Shown: piece by piece, positions 18,091 through 26,574 of the stretch
How the letters are laid out: each line of letters opens with the position of its first letter
How positions within the stretch are numbered: position 1 is the stretch's first letter
From: Acidobacteriaceae bacterium
GTDB lineage: Bacteria > Acidobacteriota > Terriglobia > Terriglobales > Acidobacteriaceae
Assembly: GCA_003134655.1 (NCBI GenBank)
Contig: PLBY01000145.1
Coordinates: 62,001 to 126,000 of the forward strand
DNA length: 64,000 nt
Direction: 5' to 3'
Translations under genes and position numbers: made by a program
The notes under the pieces: generated by a model
What the model was told of the DNA's origin: nothing
The model's input: the letters and a program-made list of their open reading frames with translations, nothing else
Databases searched by the model: none

Positions 18091-19620
18091 ATGCCCACGT
18101 TTGCCGCGGTCGATATCGGCTCGAACTCCGTCCGGCTGAAGATTGCACGCCTGCAAGCCGGACGCCTGCGCGCGCTCCACGAGGACCGTGAAGTAACGCG
18201 CCTTGGCGAAGGCGTTTTTGGTTCCGGATTCCTCACTCCGGAGTCCATGGCCGAGACCGTGAAGGTCCTGCGGCGCTTCCATCGCGCCACGCAGCAGATC
18301 GTAACCGACAGCGTACGCGTCGTCGCGACCAGCGCTCTTCGCGATGCACGCAATTCTCAGGCGTTCCTGGAATGGGTACGCTCGGCCACCGGCTGGCGAG
18401 TCGAGATCATCTCCGGTGTGGAAGAGGCGCGGCTCATTCACCTTGGGCTCGTCTCCAGCCCGCGCGTGGACCGTTCTTCGACTCTGATGATGGATCTGGG
18501 CGGCGGCAGTTGCGAACTGACCATCACGCAGGGCGGACATATTCGCGACGCGGTGAGCTTGCCCCTCGGCGCAGTGCGCCTGACCAATGAATTCCTGCGC
18601 CACGATCCCTCGCGGAAAGGTGAACTCAAGCGCCTGCGCGGATTTGTGACGCGCGAAGTCAACCGCATCACGGACCGAATCGCGAGCGCTAAGGTGAAGA
18701 ACGTGATCGCGACGTCAGGCACGGCAGCGGCTCTGGCAGCGGTGGCCATCCGCCTGCGCCGCGGCGCGGGTCGGCAGCGGCCCGTGGTATCACGAGCGGA
18801 GATGACGCGCATCGCCAAGCGCCTGGCGCGCCTGCCAGTAGCGGAACGCCGCAAGATTGAAGGCATTGGCCCCCGGCGCGCGGAAATCATTGTTGCCGGC
18901 GCCGCGGTGTATCACGAACTGCTCGACCGTCTTCACCTCAAGGGCTTTCGCTATTCGCCGCTCGGCCTACGCGACGGAATCCTCGCCCAGATGGCCGCGG
19001 ACTATGACCGCAGCACCCGCTCCGGCCGGCAGATCGAATCCGAGCGGTGGGAATCGATCATGACAGCGGTCGACCATTATCACATCGACCGCAAGCATGC
19101 CTTGGACGTTCGGGACGCAGCTAGTCTGTTGTTCACGGGCTTGCGCTCACTTCACCGCCTGCCGCCCGAGTATCGCGAGTGGCTTTCGGCGGCGGCGATG
19201 CTCTACGAAGTGGGCGACTACGTGAACCGGAACGGGCGCCACCGCCATACTCACTACATCATTTCGAACTCGGAGATCCTCGGTTATACGCCGCAGCAGC
19301 GGCGCCTCATCGCGGCGATTGCGCGCTATCTGGGAAAGTCGCGGCCTACTCTGGAAGATGGCCCGATGAAACTGGTGGACCCCGGCGACCGCGACAACGT
19401 GCACAAGGCGATTCTGTTGCTGCGACTGGCGCGTGCCCTGAACCTCGGCCGGAGCCGCGCCGTGGAAAAGGTTCGCATCGGAGTGCGCTCGGCGGAAGTT
19501 CGGTTAACGCTGGTCCCACGGCGCCGCTCGGGAGTGGATTTGGAACTCTGGGCGATCGAGAAAGAGTGCAGTTATTTCCGGGAAGTATTTGGGCGCGAAC
19601 TCTCCACGGCCGTGTCATAA
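18091..19620 (+). CDS. ppx: Exopolyphosphatase / pppGpp phosphatase (Ppx/GppA)
   Basis: Processive exopolyphosphatase or guanosine pentaphosphate phosphatase, 509 residues. The ASKHA ATPase-like fold has its phosphate 1 loop at AVDIGSNSVRLKIA (residues 6-19), the catalytic Glu in ISGVEEARL near 111, and the phosphate 2 loop MDLGGGSCELTI near 132. An HD-type C-terminal domain starts near 325. In that domain the usual LH-(D/E)-(I/V)-G motif reads LYEVGDYVN, so the first His is Tyr. A later cluster, GRHRHTHYIISNSE, keeps several His. The position after the CHAD gene and near ppk1 favours polyphosphate as substrate. Its last 49 bp overlap the 3' end of sixA on the other strand. Confidence 0.92.
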   Translation: MPTFAAVDIGSNSVRLKIARLQAGRLRALHEDREVTRLGEGVFGSGFLTPESMAETVKVLRRFHRATQQIVTDSVRVVATSALRDARNSQAFLEWVRSATGWRVEIISGVEEARLIHLGLVSSPRVDRSSTLMMDLGGGSCELTITQGGHIRDAVSLPLGAVRLTNEFLRHDPSRKGELKRLRGFVTREVNRITDRIASAKVKNVIATSGTAAALAAVAIRLRRGAGRQRPVVSRAEMTRIAKRLARLPVAERRKIEGIGPRRAEIIVAGAAVYHELLDRLHLKGFRYSPLGLRDGILAQMAADYDRSTRSGRQIESERWESIMTAVDHYHIDRKHALDVRDAASLLFTGLRSLHRLPPEYREWLSAAAMLYEVGDYVNRNGRHRHTHYIISNSEILGYTPQQRRLIAAIARYLGKSRPTLEDGPMKLVDPGDRDNVHKAILLLRLARALNLGRSRAVEKVRIGVRSAEVRLTLVPRRRSGVDLELWAIEKECSYFREVFGRELSTAVS

Positions 19621-20102
19621 AGCGTACGCAGAACCTTCGGTGTGACGCACCATTGCAGGGTGCCGGAAGTGCGCCGCATCTCTACTTTGGCCACCGCGCC
19701 CTTCTTCAGTTCCAGCGAGGCTTCGCAGCCGGAGTCGCTGATGATCGCACCCAGAAACTGGCTCAGGTTCGGATTGTGCCCGACCACCATAATGGCTTCC
19801 TGACGGGCATATTTATCGAGGAGCTTGCGGAAGTCAGCGAGTCCAGCCTCAGGGCGCAGTCCCGCGTCGATCTGTAGTTTTCCCTCGTAGCCCAGTTCGT
19901 TGCCCACCAGCGATGCCGTCTGGGTGCATCGCTTCAAGGGGCTGGAGACGATGGCATCCACCTGACAATCCAGAGCCGCCAGGGCGCGCCCGATGTAGCC
20001 GCACTGTTCAATGCCCTCTTTGTCGAGGGCGCGCTTCTCGTCCTTCTTCGGATTGGCAAAGTGCTCGCCTGCGCTGGCGTGGCGCAGAAAGTAGAGAATC
20101 AT
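19572..20102 (-). CDS. sixA: SixA-type phosphohistidine phosphatase
   Basis: Histidine-phosphatase superfamily enzyme of 176 residues. The SixA group removes phosphate from phosphohistidine. The catalytic LRHASAG motif (His8) is at the N-terminus, SSPLKRCTQTA carries the second Arg near 55, and VVGHNPNLSQFL supplies the second His near 108. The alternative reading is a generic histidine phosphatase of the broad-specificity type. The gene starts 7 bp after the ppk1 stop, so the two form one transcription unit. The last 15 codons run into the 3' end of the convergent ppx gene. Its target is unknown; the context suggests phosphate or polyphosphate signalling. Confidence 0.87.
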   Translation of the reverse strand: MILYFLRHASAGEHFANPKKDEKRALDKEGIEQCGYIGRALAALDCQVDAIVSSPLKRCTQTASLVGNELGYEGKLQIDAGLRPEAGLADFRKLLDKYARQEAIMVVGHNPNLSQFLGAIISDSGCEASLELKKGAVAKVEMRRTSGTLQWCVTPKVLRTLYDTAVESSRPNTSRK

Positions 20103-20109
20103 GAGATAT

Positions 20110-22266
20110 CTATCGTGCCCTTCCTGTTAACACTCTACGCTTTCTCGCCGGTACAGGTACCGGGAGCATTGCCGGCGACTTCCCTTCCGCAACGCCGATC
20201 AGGAAATCCTGTGCGCTGAACGCGGCAGCACCCGTTGGAGGACGGCGGTTGCGCGTGCCGTGCAACGGCTGCCACGCCCGCATGTAGGTTGCGTCTTTCA
20301 GCAGGATTCGCGCCTTGCGGTTGTCGGACAGGTACGCGTCGAGAATTTCATGCCGCACCCGCTCCCGCAGCATCTCATCGCGGAGCGGCACCAGCACTTC
20401 GACCCGCTCGTACAGATTGCGCGGCATCCAGTCTGCACTACCCATGTAAATCTCTTCTTCGCCGCCGTTGGCGAAATAGAAGATCCGACTGTGCTCGAGG
20501 AAGCGTCCCACAATGCTGCGCACGTGGATGTTGTCGCTCACGCCGCGGACTCCCGGACGAAGAGCACAAATGCCGCGAACCAGTAAGTCGATCTGCACTC
20601 CGGCTTGAGACGCCCGGTATAGCGCCTGCACGACCGTCTTATCGAGCAAGGCATTCATCTTGGCGATGATGCGAGCCTCCTTCCCCTGCCGGGCGTGCTC
20701 GGCTTCACGCTCGATCAGCGCGATGATTTTTTCCGCTAAGTCGAGCGGCGCCACCAGCAGCGGATCGTAGCTGGGATTCTCCGCGTAGGCCGTCAGGAAG
20801 CTGAAAACATCATGGACGGCGCGCGTGACCTCGGGATTCGCCGTGAACAGACTCAGGTCGGTATAAATTCGGGCGGTAGTGGCGTTGTAATTTCCGGTGC
20901 CGATGTGAGCATAACTGCGGGTCGCCCCATCGGGATCGCGACGCACGAGTAACGAAAGCTTACAGTGAGTCTTGAGCCCGACCAGGCCGTGGAAGACCTG
21001 CACGCCAGCGTCTTCCAGATCGCGCGCCCAGCGTATGTTCGAGGCCTCATCGAAACGCGCTTTCAACTCCACGACTGCAGTAACTTCCTTGCGGGAGGCA
21101 GCGTCCATGAGCGAAGGGACAATCAAGGAATGTTCGCTGGTGCGGTAGAGCGTCTGTTTGATGGAAAGGACATTCTCATCTCTAGCGGCCGACTCAATAA
21201 ACGAAATCACCGCGTCGTAAGAATCAAAAGGGTGATGCAGCAGAATGTCGTGGCCACGCAACTCTTCAAACAAATCCTTAGATTTTGAAGTCAAGCGCAA
21301 CTCACGCGGAGAAAAAGACCGGTACTTGAGATCGGGACGCTTCACCTGTTCGTAGACATTGAACAGGCGCGAGAGGTTGACGGGGCCGTTCACCGGAAAC
21401 ACCTGCCACGGATCCAGTTCGAACACCGTGCGCAGTCGATCGATGATCTCGGGATCGGCGTCGGCTTCAATTTCCATGCGCACGGCGTCACCCTTGCGGC
21501 GGTTATGCAGTTCGGCTCGCACTGACTCCAGCAAGCTGCGGGCCTCTTCTTCCGTCAGATACAGATTGCTATTTCGGGTCACACGGAAAGGTGCCGAGGA
21601 GACAACGTCGTAGCCGTGATACATCCGGACGGCATGGTGCGCGACCAGATCGGCCAGGAAAATAAAGTCCGCGGTGCCCTCTGATGGCAGCCGGACGAGC
21701 CGCGGCAGAGCCCGTGGCACCGAGACCACGCCGGTATATGTCAGCGCCGAGCGCCGGCGCCGACGCAGCAAGAACCCCAGGCACAACGCTTTGTTAATGA
21801 CTCGCGGAAACGGATGCGCCGGGTCTACCGTCACCGGCGTCAACAGCGGGTCCAGTTCCTTCTCGCAGTATTCGTCGACAAAGCGCAACGCCCGGGAATC
21901 CAACTCGTGCAGTCCCAGCACGCGAATCCCGTTCTCTGAAAGCGCGGGACGCAGGCGGGCGTTCCAGCAGTCATACTGGTCGTCGACGAACTCGTGGGTC
22001 AGCTTGTTCAGCGCGTCGCGTTTTTCCGTGAGCGTCAAGCCGTCGGGGCCGGCCTCGTTGTAGCCGTCTTCAATCTGCTGCATCATCGCAGCCACGCGCA
22101 CTTCGAAGAACTCGTCCAGATTACTGGCCGAGATGGAGAGGAACTTCAGCCGCTCCAGCAGCGGATTGCCCTCGTCATCGGCCTCTTCGAGCACACGCCG
22201 GTTGAATGCAAGCCAGGAGGTGTCGCGGTTGAGAAAGTACTCTGGATTGTCGAGCGAACGAGCCAT
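20110..22266 (-). CDS. ppk1: Polyphosphate kinase 1
   Basis: Polyphosphate kinase 1 makes inorganic polyphosphate from the gamma phosphate of ATP, reversibly. About 718 residues, with all four domains: N-terminal helices (LNRDTSWLAFNRRVLEEA), the head domain, and two PLD-like catalytic domains. The autophosphorylated His is in AHIGTGNYN near residue 455, and the second essential His is in GRFLEHSRIFYF near 585. MGSADWMPRNLYERVEVL near 608 is also diagnostic. I chose the ATG at 22266 over a TTG two codons earlier; neither has a good ribosome site. Co-transcribed with sixA; upstream is the pstS-porin unit, ended by a terminator. No Pho box was seen in its own leader. Confidence 0.97.
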   Translation of the reverse strand: MARSLDNPEYFLNRDTSWLAFNRRVLEEADDEGNPLLERLKFLSISASNLDEFFEVRVAAMMQQIEDGYNEAGPDGLTLTEKRDALNKLTHEFVDDQYDCWNARLRPALSENGIRVLGLHELDSRALRFVDEYCEKELDPLLTPVTVDPAHPFPRVINKALCLGFLLRRRRRSALTYTGVVSVPRALPRLVRLPSEGTADFIFLADLVAHHAVRMYHGYDVVSSAPFRVTRNSNLYLTEEEARSLLESVRAELHNRRKGDAVRMEIEADADPEIIDRLRTVFELDPWQVFPVNGPVNLSRLFNVYEQVKRPDLKYRSFSPRELRLTSKSKDLFEELRGHDILLHHPFDSYDAVISFIESAARDENVLSIKQTLYRTSEHSLIVPSLMDAASRKEVTAVVELKARFDEASNIRWARDLEDAGVQVFHGLVGLKTHCKLSLLVRRDPDGATRSYAHIGTGNYNATTARIYTDLSLFTANPEVTRAVHDVFSFLTAYAENPSYDPLLVAPLDLAEKIIALIEREAEHARQGKEARIIAKMNALLDKTVVQALYRASQAGVQIDLLVRGICALRPGVRGVSDNIHVRSIVGRFLEHSRIFYFANGGEEEIYMGSADWMPRNLYERVEVLVPLRDEMLRERVRHEILDAYLSDNRKARILLKDATYMRAWQPLHGTRNRRPPTGAAAFSAQDFLIGVAEGKSPAMLPVPVPARKRRVLTGRAR

Positions 22267-22425
22267 GGTCAACGCACTTAACGGCTGATTCTTGCGATTC
22301 GTTCTTGCTGGTCTAAATCCGCCCAGTAAAGCTTTGGATGAATTACGGGAACCCTAGTATAAAGCATTCGATTGGACGGGGACGACACCGAATCAAGACT
22401 GGCACTGCAGACTAGAATCAAAAAC

Positions 22426-22461
22426 CGGCACCCGGACAGCGTTCATTTTGTCCGAGTGCCG
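22426..22461 (-). terminator. Rho-independent terminator after the pstS-porin unit
   Basis: On the minus strand CGGCACTCGGACA pairs with TGTCCGGGTGCCG over 13 bp, with one G-U pair and a ten-base loop, followed at once by GTTTTTGATTC. It sits about 45 bp beyond the porin stop, so it should end pstS-porin transcription before ppk1. Confidence 0.85.
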
Positions 22462-22505
22462 TTGTGTGTGCTCCTACTGCGCAAATCTACAGAGGTTGGC
22501 CGGCT

Positions 22506-24314
22506 TTACGGCAGATAGTACCGGAACGACGTGAAGATCATGTTGTCGATCCCGTGCGGCTGGTTGGGCGACGATGAGCCCGACCAGGTGTTGCGGGTCA
22601 CGTATGAATACTGCGGACCGAACTGAATCCGCCCGCGGTTTACTTTCTCCTTCGAGCCATCGTAGATCCTGTACCAGAAGCCGGCGGTCCCTTCAATCAG
22701 CACTCGGGTGTCGGCGGTGCAATTGGAGCCGAGGCTGCCCGGACTGAAACCGCCGCTACCCGGCCCGGTTTCGGTGAAGCAGGAGGTGTTGGGGAAGAAC
22801 GGTGATCCGTACCCAACATACTTCCCAGTGATCGGATCATAGCTGGCGGCGCGGCTGGCGTACTCCGCGCCCGCGTTCAGGTAAACATCCATCTTTGGTC
22901 CGTGCCATTCAAGAGTGGTGAGTCCCTGATAGCTTCGAATCAGATCGAGCGTTCCGTTAGAGCGCGCCGACATGTCGGCAAGACCACCCGTGCCGTAGCG
23001 GCCTACCGCGCTGCCGCCCAGAGCGTGCAATCCGAAGTCGAGGCGCTTTTTATCGAACGACCAGCGAGCGTTGGCGCCGAAGCCGCCGGCGTTGGCTGAA
23101 CTGTTGAAAGCCGTCGTAGCGTTGGGGCCGGGCGTCGTGCTCGAACCGCAGACCGTAGTAGCCGCAATGTCAATGCAGGGGAAGATGCGGTCGCGGAAGC
23201 GGCTATAGACACCGAAAATTTCATAGTGTCCGAAGCCCGGTTCAAAAGCCAGCTTCGCGATGATATCGGGCGAGGGATTGAAGGAGTAGTTGGCCTGGTT
23301 GTTGTAGAGACCGCCGAGAACTCCCGCCGTGCCAACCAGGAAGTTGGAAGCGTTGTTATGGCTGGTGAGCGTAACTTCCGAGTTTTCCATCGCGACCGCG
23401 AACCAGACTTTGTTGCCGAAGTTTTTCGAGAGGCGAAAGCCAAACTGGCGCGCCCAGCTGAACCCAATGGTGTACTGCGGATCGATGGTCATCGGGAGCG
23501 CTTCCGAACGGTTGTCGGTGCCATGCTTCGTTTCCGTGACCAGACTCCACATCTGTCCACCGGTGAAGGTCCATCCGTTGTCGAAAGCGGCTTGGCCCCA
23601 AGCCTGACGCTGGCGCCAGGTGTAGCTGTTGCTTTGGTTGTTGTTGGAAGTCACGCCCGCCGAGAGGAAGTCGGCCTCCACGTAGCCCGACAGCTTCACA
23701 CTCTTCAGTCTGCCTTCTGCCAACATGGACAGACGGGACTGGCGTCCGGAACCAAAGAATTCCGACATCCTGCTCGTCGAGGCACCGGGCATGGTCAGGG
23801 TATTGAAGGGCGTATTGATATCCGCCCCCAGAGCGCGCGAGCGCCACACCGTTTCAGCGGCGAGGAAGCCACCGGGAGTAATGGTGATTCCCTTCACGTG
23901 AATCGCAGTCGGAGGCTCAGAAACGCTCTTCTGCGTCTCCTGGATGCTGACGACCGTACTGGTCAGGTTGGTCTTCAAGTCTGTAACATCACCCTTCAGT
24001 TCGGTGACTGTTTGCTGCTGCTGAGAGGCTTCCGCCTGCGCCGCATCCGCTTTGGTGGCAGCGGCGGCGGCAGTGGTTTGCGCCTGCTGAACCACTTGAT
24101 CCTTGCGGCTTAACTCGTCCCGCAGTTGCTGAATCTGCTGTTGCTGCTGCGCCAGGGCAGCCTGCTGGGCAGCGATGGCGTCCTTCAGCGACTGCACATC
24201 CGCCGCAGTCACTGCCGCCGGCTTCGGCTTTCTGGGTTTGGGCACGGGACTGGTTTGCGCGACCAGTCCCGTCGCCAGAAAAAGAATGGCACACACTTTC
24301 GACGCAGACTTCAT
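22506..24314 (-). CDS. Outer-membrane porin with N-terminal coiled coil
   Basis: Predicted outer-membrane beta-barrel of 602 residues. A signal peptide (about 1-20) and a Pro/Lys-rich linker lead to a long Gln/Ala-rich coiled coil (about 38-130), then a Gly/Asn-rich barrel with alternating aromatic residues (about 150-602) ending in FTSFRYYLP. A terminal aromatic/hydrophobic signature is typical for barrel assembly. The coiled-coil-plus-barrel layout recalls trimeric porins with periplasmic stalks. It is not recognisably OprP or OprO in detail, so phosphate selectivity is inferred only from position: it is 53 bp after pstS on the same strand and is followed by a terminator. Confidence 0.75.
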   Translation of the reverse strand: MKSASKVCAILFLATGLVAQTSPVPKPRKPKPAAVTAADVQSLKDAIAAQQAALAQQQQQIQQLRDELSRKDQVVQQAQTTAAAAATKADAAQAEASQQQQTVTELKGDVTDLKTNLTSTVVSIQETQKSVSEPPTAIHVKGITITPGGFLAAETVWRSRALGADINTPFNTLTMPGASTSRMSEFFGSGRQSRLSMLAEGRLKSVKLSGYVEADFLSAGVTSNNNQSNSYTWRQRQAWGQAAFDNGWTFTGGQMWSLVTETKHGTDNRSEALPMTIDPQYTIGFSWARQFGFRLSKNFGNKVWFAVAMENSEVTLTSHNNASNFLVGTAGVLGGLYNNQANYSFNPSPDIIAKLAFEPGFGHYEIFGVYSRFRDRIFPCIDIAATTVCGSSTTPGPNATTAFNSSANAGGFGANARWSFDKKRLDFGLHALGGSAVGRYGTGGLADMSARSNGTLDLIRSYQGLTTLEWHGPKMDVYLNAGAEYASRAASYDPITGKYVGYGSPFFPNTSCFTETGPGSGGFSPGSLGSNCTADTRVLIEGTAGFWYRIYDGSKEKVNRGRIQFGPQYSYVTRNTWSGSSSPNQPHGIDNMIFTSFRYYLP

Positions 24315-24367
24315 TGTTCTCTCCTTTTGATCCTGCGGTGAATGAGAATATCCCGTGACTGCGGGTT

Positions 24368-25372
24368 CTATTTGACTTGCTTGATCGCTTCCTTCACCTT
24401 GGCCGCAACATTATCCGGCAAAGGCGCGTAGGCCAAGGCAGAAGTCATCTTCTGGCCGTCCGAAACCATCCAGTTGAGAAAGTCGGCCAGCATCTTGCCC
24501 TTGGCCGCATCTTTGGACTGAGCCGGAATCAGCAGCCACGTAAAGCTGGAGATCGGATAGGCATCTTTGCCGGGAGCGTTCGTAATCGATACGCGGAAAT
24601 CAGCCGGCATCTTGGGAGCCGAGGCGGCCGCTGCAGTCACGCTGTCCAAGGAGGCCTTGACGAAGGTTCCAGAGGAATTGCGCACGCTGCCGTAGGGAAT
24701 GTTGTTCTGCACGGCGTAGATCAGTTCGACATATCCGATCGAACCAGCCATCTGACGAAGCGATCCGGCCACGCCCTCGTTGCCTTTTTGCCCAAGTCCG
24801 ACCGGCCATTTTACCGACGTGTCACTGCCCACCTGGCTTTTCCACTCCGGGCTGATTTTACTAAGGTAGTCAGTCCAGATAAAGGTGGTTCCACTGCCGT
24901 CGGAACGGTGCACAACCACGATGTCCTTGTCGGGGAAGTTCACCCCGGGGTTTACCGACGTGATCGCCTTGTCATTCCATTTGGAGATCTTGCCCAGGAA
25001 AATCCCCGCCAGCGCCTCGGGCGTGAATTTTACTTCCCCGGTGACTCCGGGGATGTTGTACGCAGGGACATCCGCGCCCAACACGGTTGGAATGTTCAAT
25101 ATCTTGGTCTTCACTTCCGCCAGTTGCTTGTCGGTCATGGGCATATCGCTGGCCCCGAAATCGACCGTTCCAGCAGTTACTTGGCGAATTCCGGCGCCGC
25201 TGCCGATGGACTGATAATTCACCTGCACATCGGAATGCAGCTTGTGGTACTCACTAAACCACTTCGAGTAAATGGGATTAGGAAACGTGGCGCCTGCTCC
25301 AACGAGCGTGGTCTGCCCCACTACCGGCATAGCCAGAAGGACACACACCAACAGCACGATTTTGCGCATCAC
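24368..25372 (-). CDS. pstS: Phosphate ABC transporter substrate-binding protein PstS
   Basis: Periplasmic phosphate-binding protein of 334 residues with a signal peptide (MMRKIVLLVCVLLAMPVVGQ). Phosphate-contacting loops are present: GAGATFPNPIY near residue 26, GSGAGIRQV near 58, DFGASDMPM near 72 and HRSDGSGTTF near 158. GTG (25372) and ATG (25369) are both possible starts; AAGGAGGA upstream gives nine bases to the GTG and twelve to the ATG, so I favour the GTG. A Pho-box-like pair of 11-bp repeats lies about 50 bp upstream. It heads a two-gene unit with the porin and supplies Pi to PstCAB, whose genes lie about 8 kb away. Confidence 0.97.
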   Translation of the reverse strand: MMRKIVLLVCVLLAMPVVGQTTLVGAGATFPNPIYSKWFSEYHKLHSDVQVNYQSIGSGAGIRQVTAGTVDFGASDMPMTDKQLAEVKTKILNIPTVLGADVPAYNIPGVTGEVKFTPEALAGIFLGKISKWNDKAITSVNPGVNFPDKDIVVVHRSDGSGTTFIWTDYLSKISPEWKSQVGSDTSVKWPVGLGQKGNEGVAGSLRQMAGSIGYVELIYAVQNNIPYGSVRNSSGTFVKASLDSVTAAAASAPKMPADFRVSITNAPGKDAYPISSFTWLLIPAQSKDAAKGKMLADFLNWMVSDGQKMTSALAYAPLPDNVAAKVKEAIKQVK

Positions 25373-25420
25373 CAGATGATTCCTCCTTAAGGATTTATAT
25401 GTCCTCGTTCTATCGGCGCA

Positions 25421-25439
25421 GTGTTACAGGACGGTTACA
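25421..25439 (-). promoter_or_regulatory. Candidate Pho box upstream of pstS
   Basis: On the plus strand GTGTTACA (25421-25428) and CGGTTACA (25432-25439) repeat with an 11-base period. Read towards pstS this is TGTAACCG-N3-TGTAACAC. GATAGA follows seven bases after the box and could serve as a -10 element. The repeat matches the one upstream of pstC. Confidence 0.62.
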
Positions 25440-25538
25440 AACGGGTGAATTTCTGATGAATGACCCCAGGATCGGATTGTCCCGATGAGAGGGAACGAGG
25501 CGGAAACCGTTTGAATAGAGGTGACTTATGGTTTGGGG

Positions 25539-26405
25539 TTAATGTGCCGCTTGCAGATGTGCGATCTGCCGGGGAAACAGCGTGTTGGTGGGAAATTCGC
25601 GCTGCAGGCCGGTCAGCAACTGCAGAGCCCGAGGCTTGTCCTTCTCGCGGACATAGGCAATCGACAGCAGGATCCGCGCAAAGGGCGCCAGGTAGTGCCC
25701 ATGCTCGGCGGTGGTTTGCAAGTCGGCGATCCCGCCTTGCTTGTCGGAAGGCAGGCCGCCCATGCGAAGAATCCAGCGCACCGGAGCCGCCATGCTCCCG
25801 ATGATGTATTTGCTGAAGCCCGTCGCCAGCAGCGCGTCGTAGCAATCAGGACAGACCGCGAGCAACTCTTGCGCCGAAGCGGAGGCCTGTTTGGTGTAGT
25901 GCAGAGACGCCAGATTGCGCTTTTCAATGAGCGCCGCGTAATCGGCTTGCAGACCCGACGCTAAGGTCAGCGCAAAGAGCGCGTCACGATCTTTGGCGCC
26001 CTTAGCCAACCGGGCGTGCGACAGAGTTTCGGCGCGGCCGATCGCATCCATGAAATGTTTGCGTAATGCGGGATCGGGGGTCAGCTTTGGCCGGTCGGAA
26101 AACGCATCGTCATTCTCGTAGAACTGAGCTTCCAGCACTCCCAGACGGTTGAATTCGGAGAACAGAAAGCCTGCCGCTTCGCTGACCGGGCCCATCGGGT
26201 CATCCGGATGCAGTTCCTGCCACGTCGCAAAATCCTTTTGCGCGCCGGCAAAGTCGAGATTGTAGAGCCCGGAAAATCCGCGGTCGAGGGGAGAGATCAC
26301 TGCCGGTCGAGGGACATCCACGGCTCCTGCTGTCAAGCACAGAGCGCAACAGGCTGCCAGGACTGCTACTATTCTCCACGCTCGTGCATCTAAGGTTTTG
26401 GCCAT
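25539..26405 (-). CDS. Secreted TPR-like protein of unknown function
   Basis: No recognised family. The 288-residue protein starts with a hydrophobic signal or anchor segment (about residues 10-27), so it is exported or membrane-tethered. The rest is mostly helical and contains degenerate TPR-like pairs, for example GLYNLDFAGAQKDFATWQ near 47 and SIAYVREKDKPRALQLLTGL near 250, where the Ala and Gly positions fit the TPR pattern. CPDCYDALLATG carries the only close Cys pair. It lies upstream of pstS on the same strand, but the spacer holds the Pho box and pstS probably has its own promoter. It is divergent from the glucoamylase gene. Confidence 0.6.
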   Translation of the reverse strand: MAKTLDARAWRIVAVLAACCALCLTAGAVDVPRPAVISPLDRGFSGLYNLDFAGAQKDFATWQELHPDDPMGPVSEAAGFLFSEFNRLGVLEAQFYENDDAFSDRPKLTPDPALRKHFMDAIGRAETLSHARLAKGAKDRDALFALTLASGLQADYAALIEKRNLASLHYTKQASASAQELLAVCPDCYDALLATGFSKYIIGSMAAPVRWILRMGGLPSDKQGGIADLQTTAEHGHYLAPFARILLSIAYVREKDKPRALQLLTGLQREFPTNTLFPRQIAHLQAAH

Positions 26406-26574
26406 TTTTGTCCCGCTTGTGTGGTCTATTATCGTCCATCCGTGCTGGGTTGCAATTTACATCTCTCAGGGCCGTTAACGATTTGATGACAATTACCGAA
26501 GCCGCGACAGTCCCGCCTTGTAATAAGTTTGTCAATTCCGGAAGATCTATCCTCGACCCGAAGGCCAAGCATTC

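Noticed and set aside
22273..22400. TATACT-like -10 element upstream of ppk1 on the minus strand
   Set aside because: It looks plausible by itself, but no -35 hexamer or Pho box accompanies it.
24377..25390. Open frame of 337 codons antisense to pstS
   Set aside because: pstS is complete with a signal peptide and a strong ribosome site; the antisense frame is a shadow.
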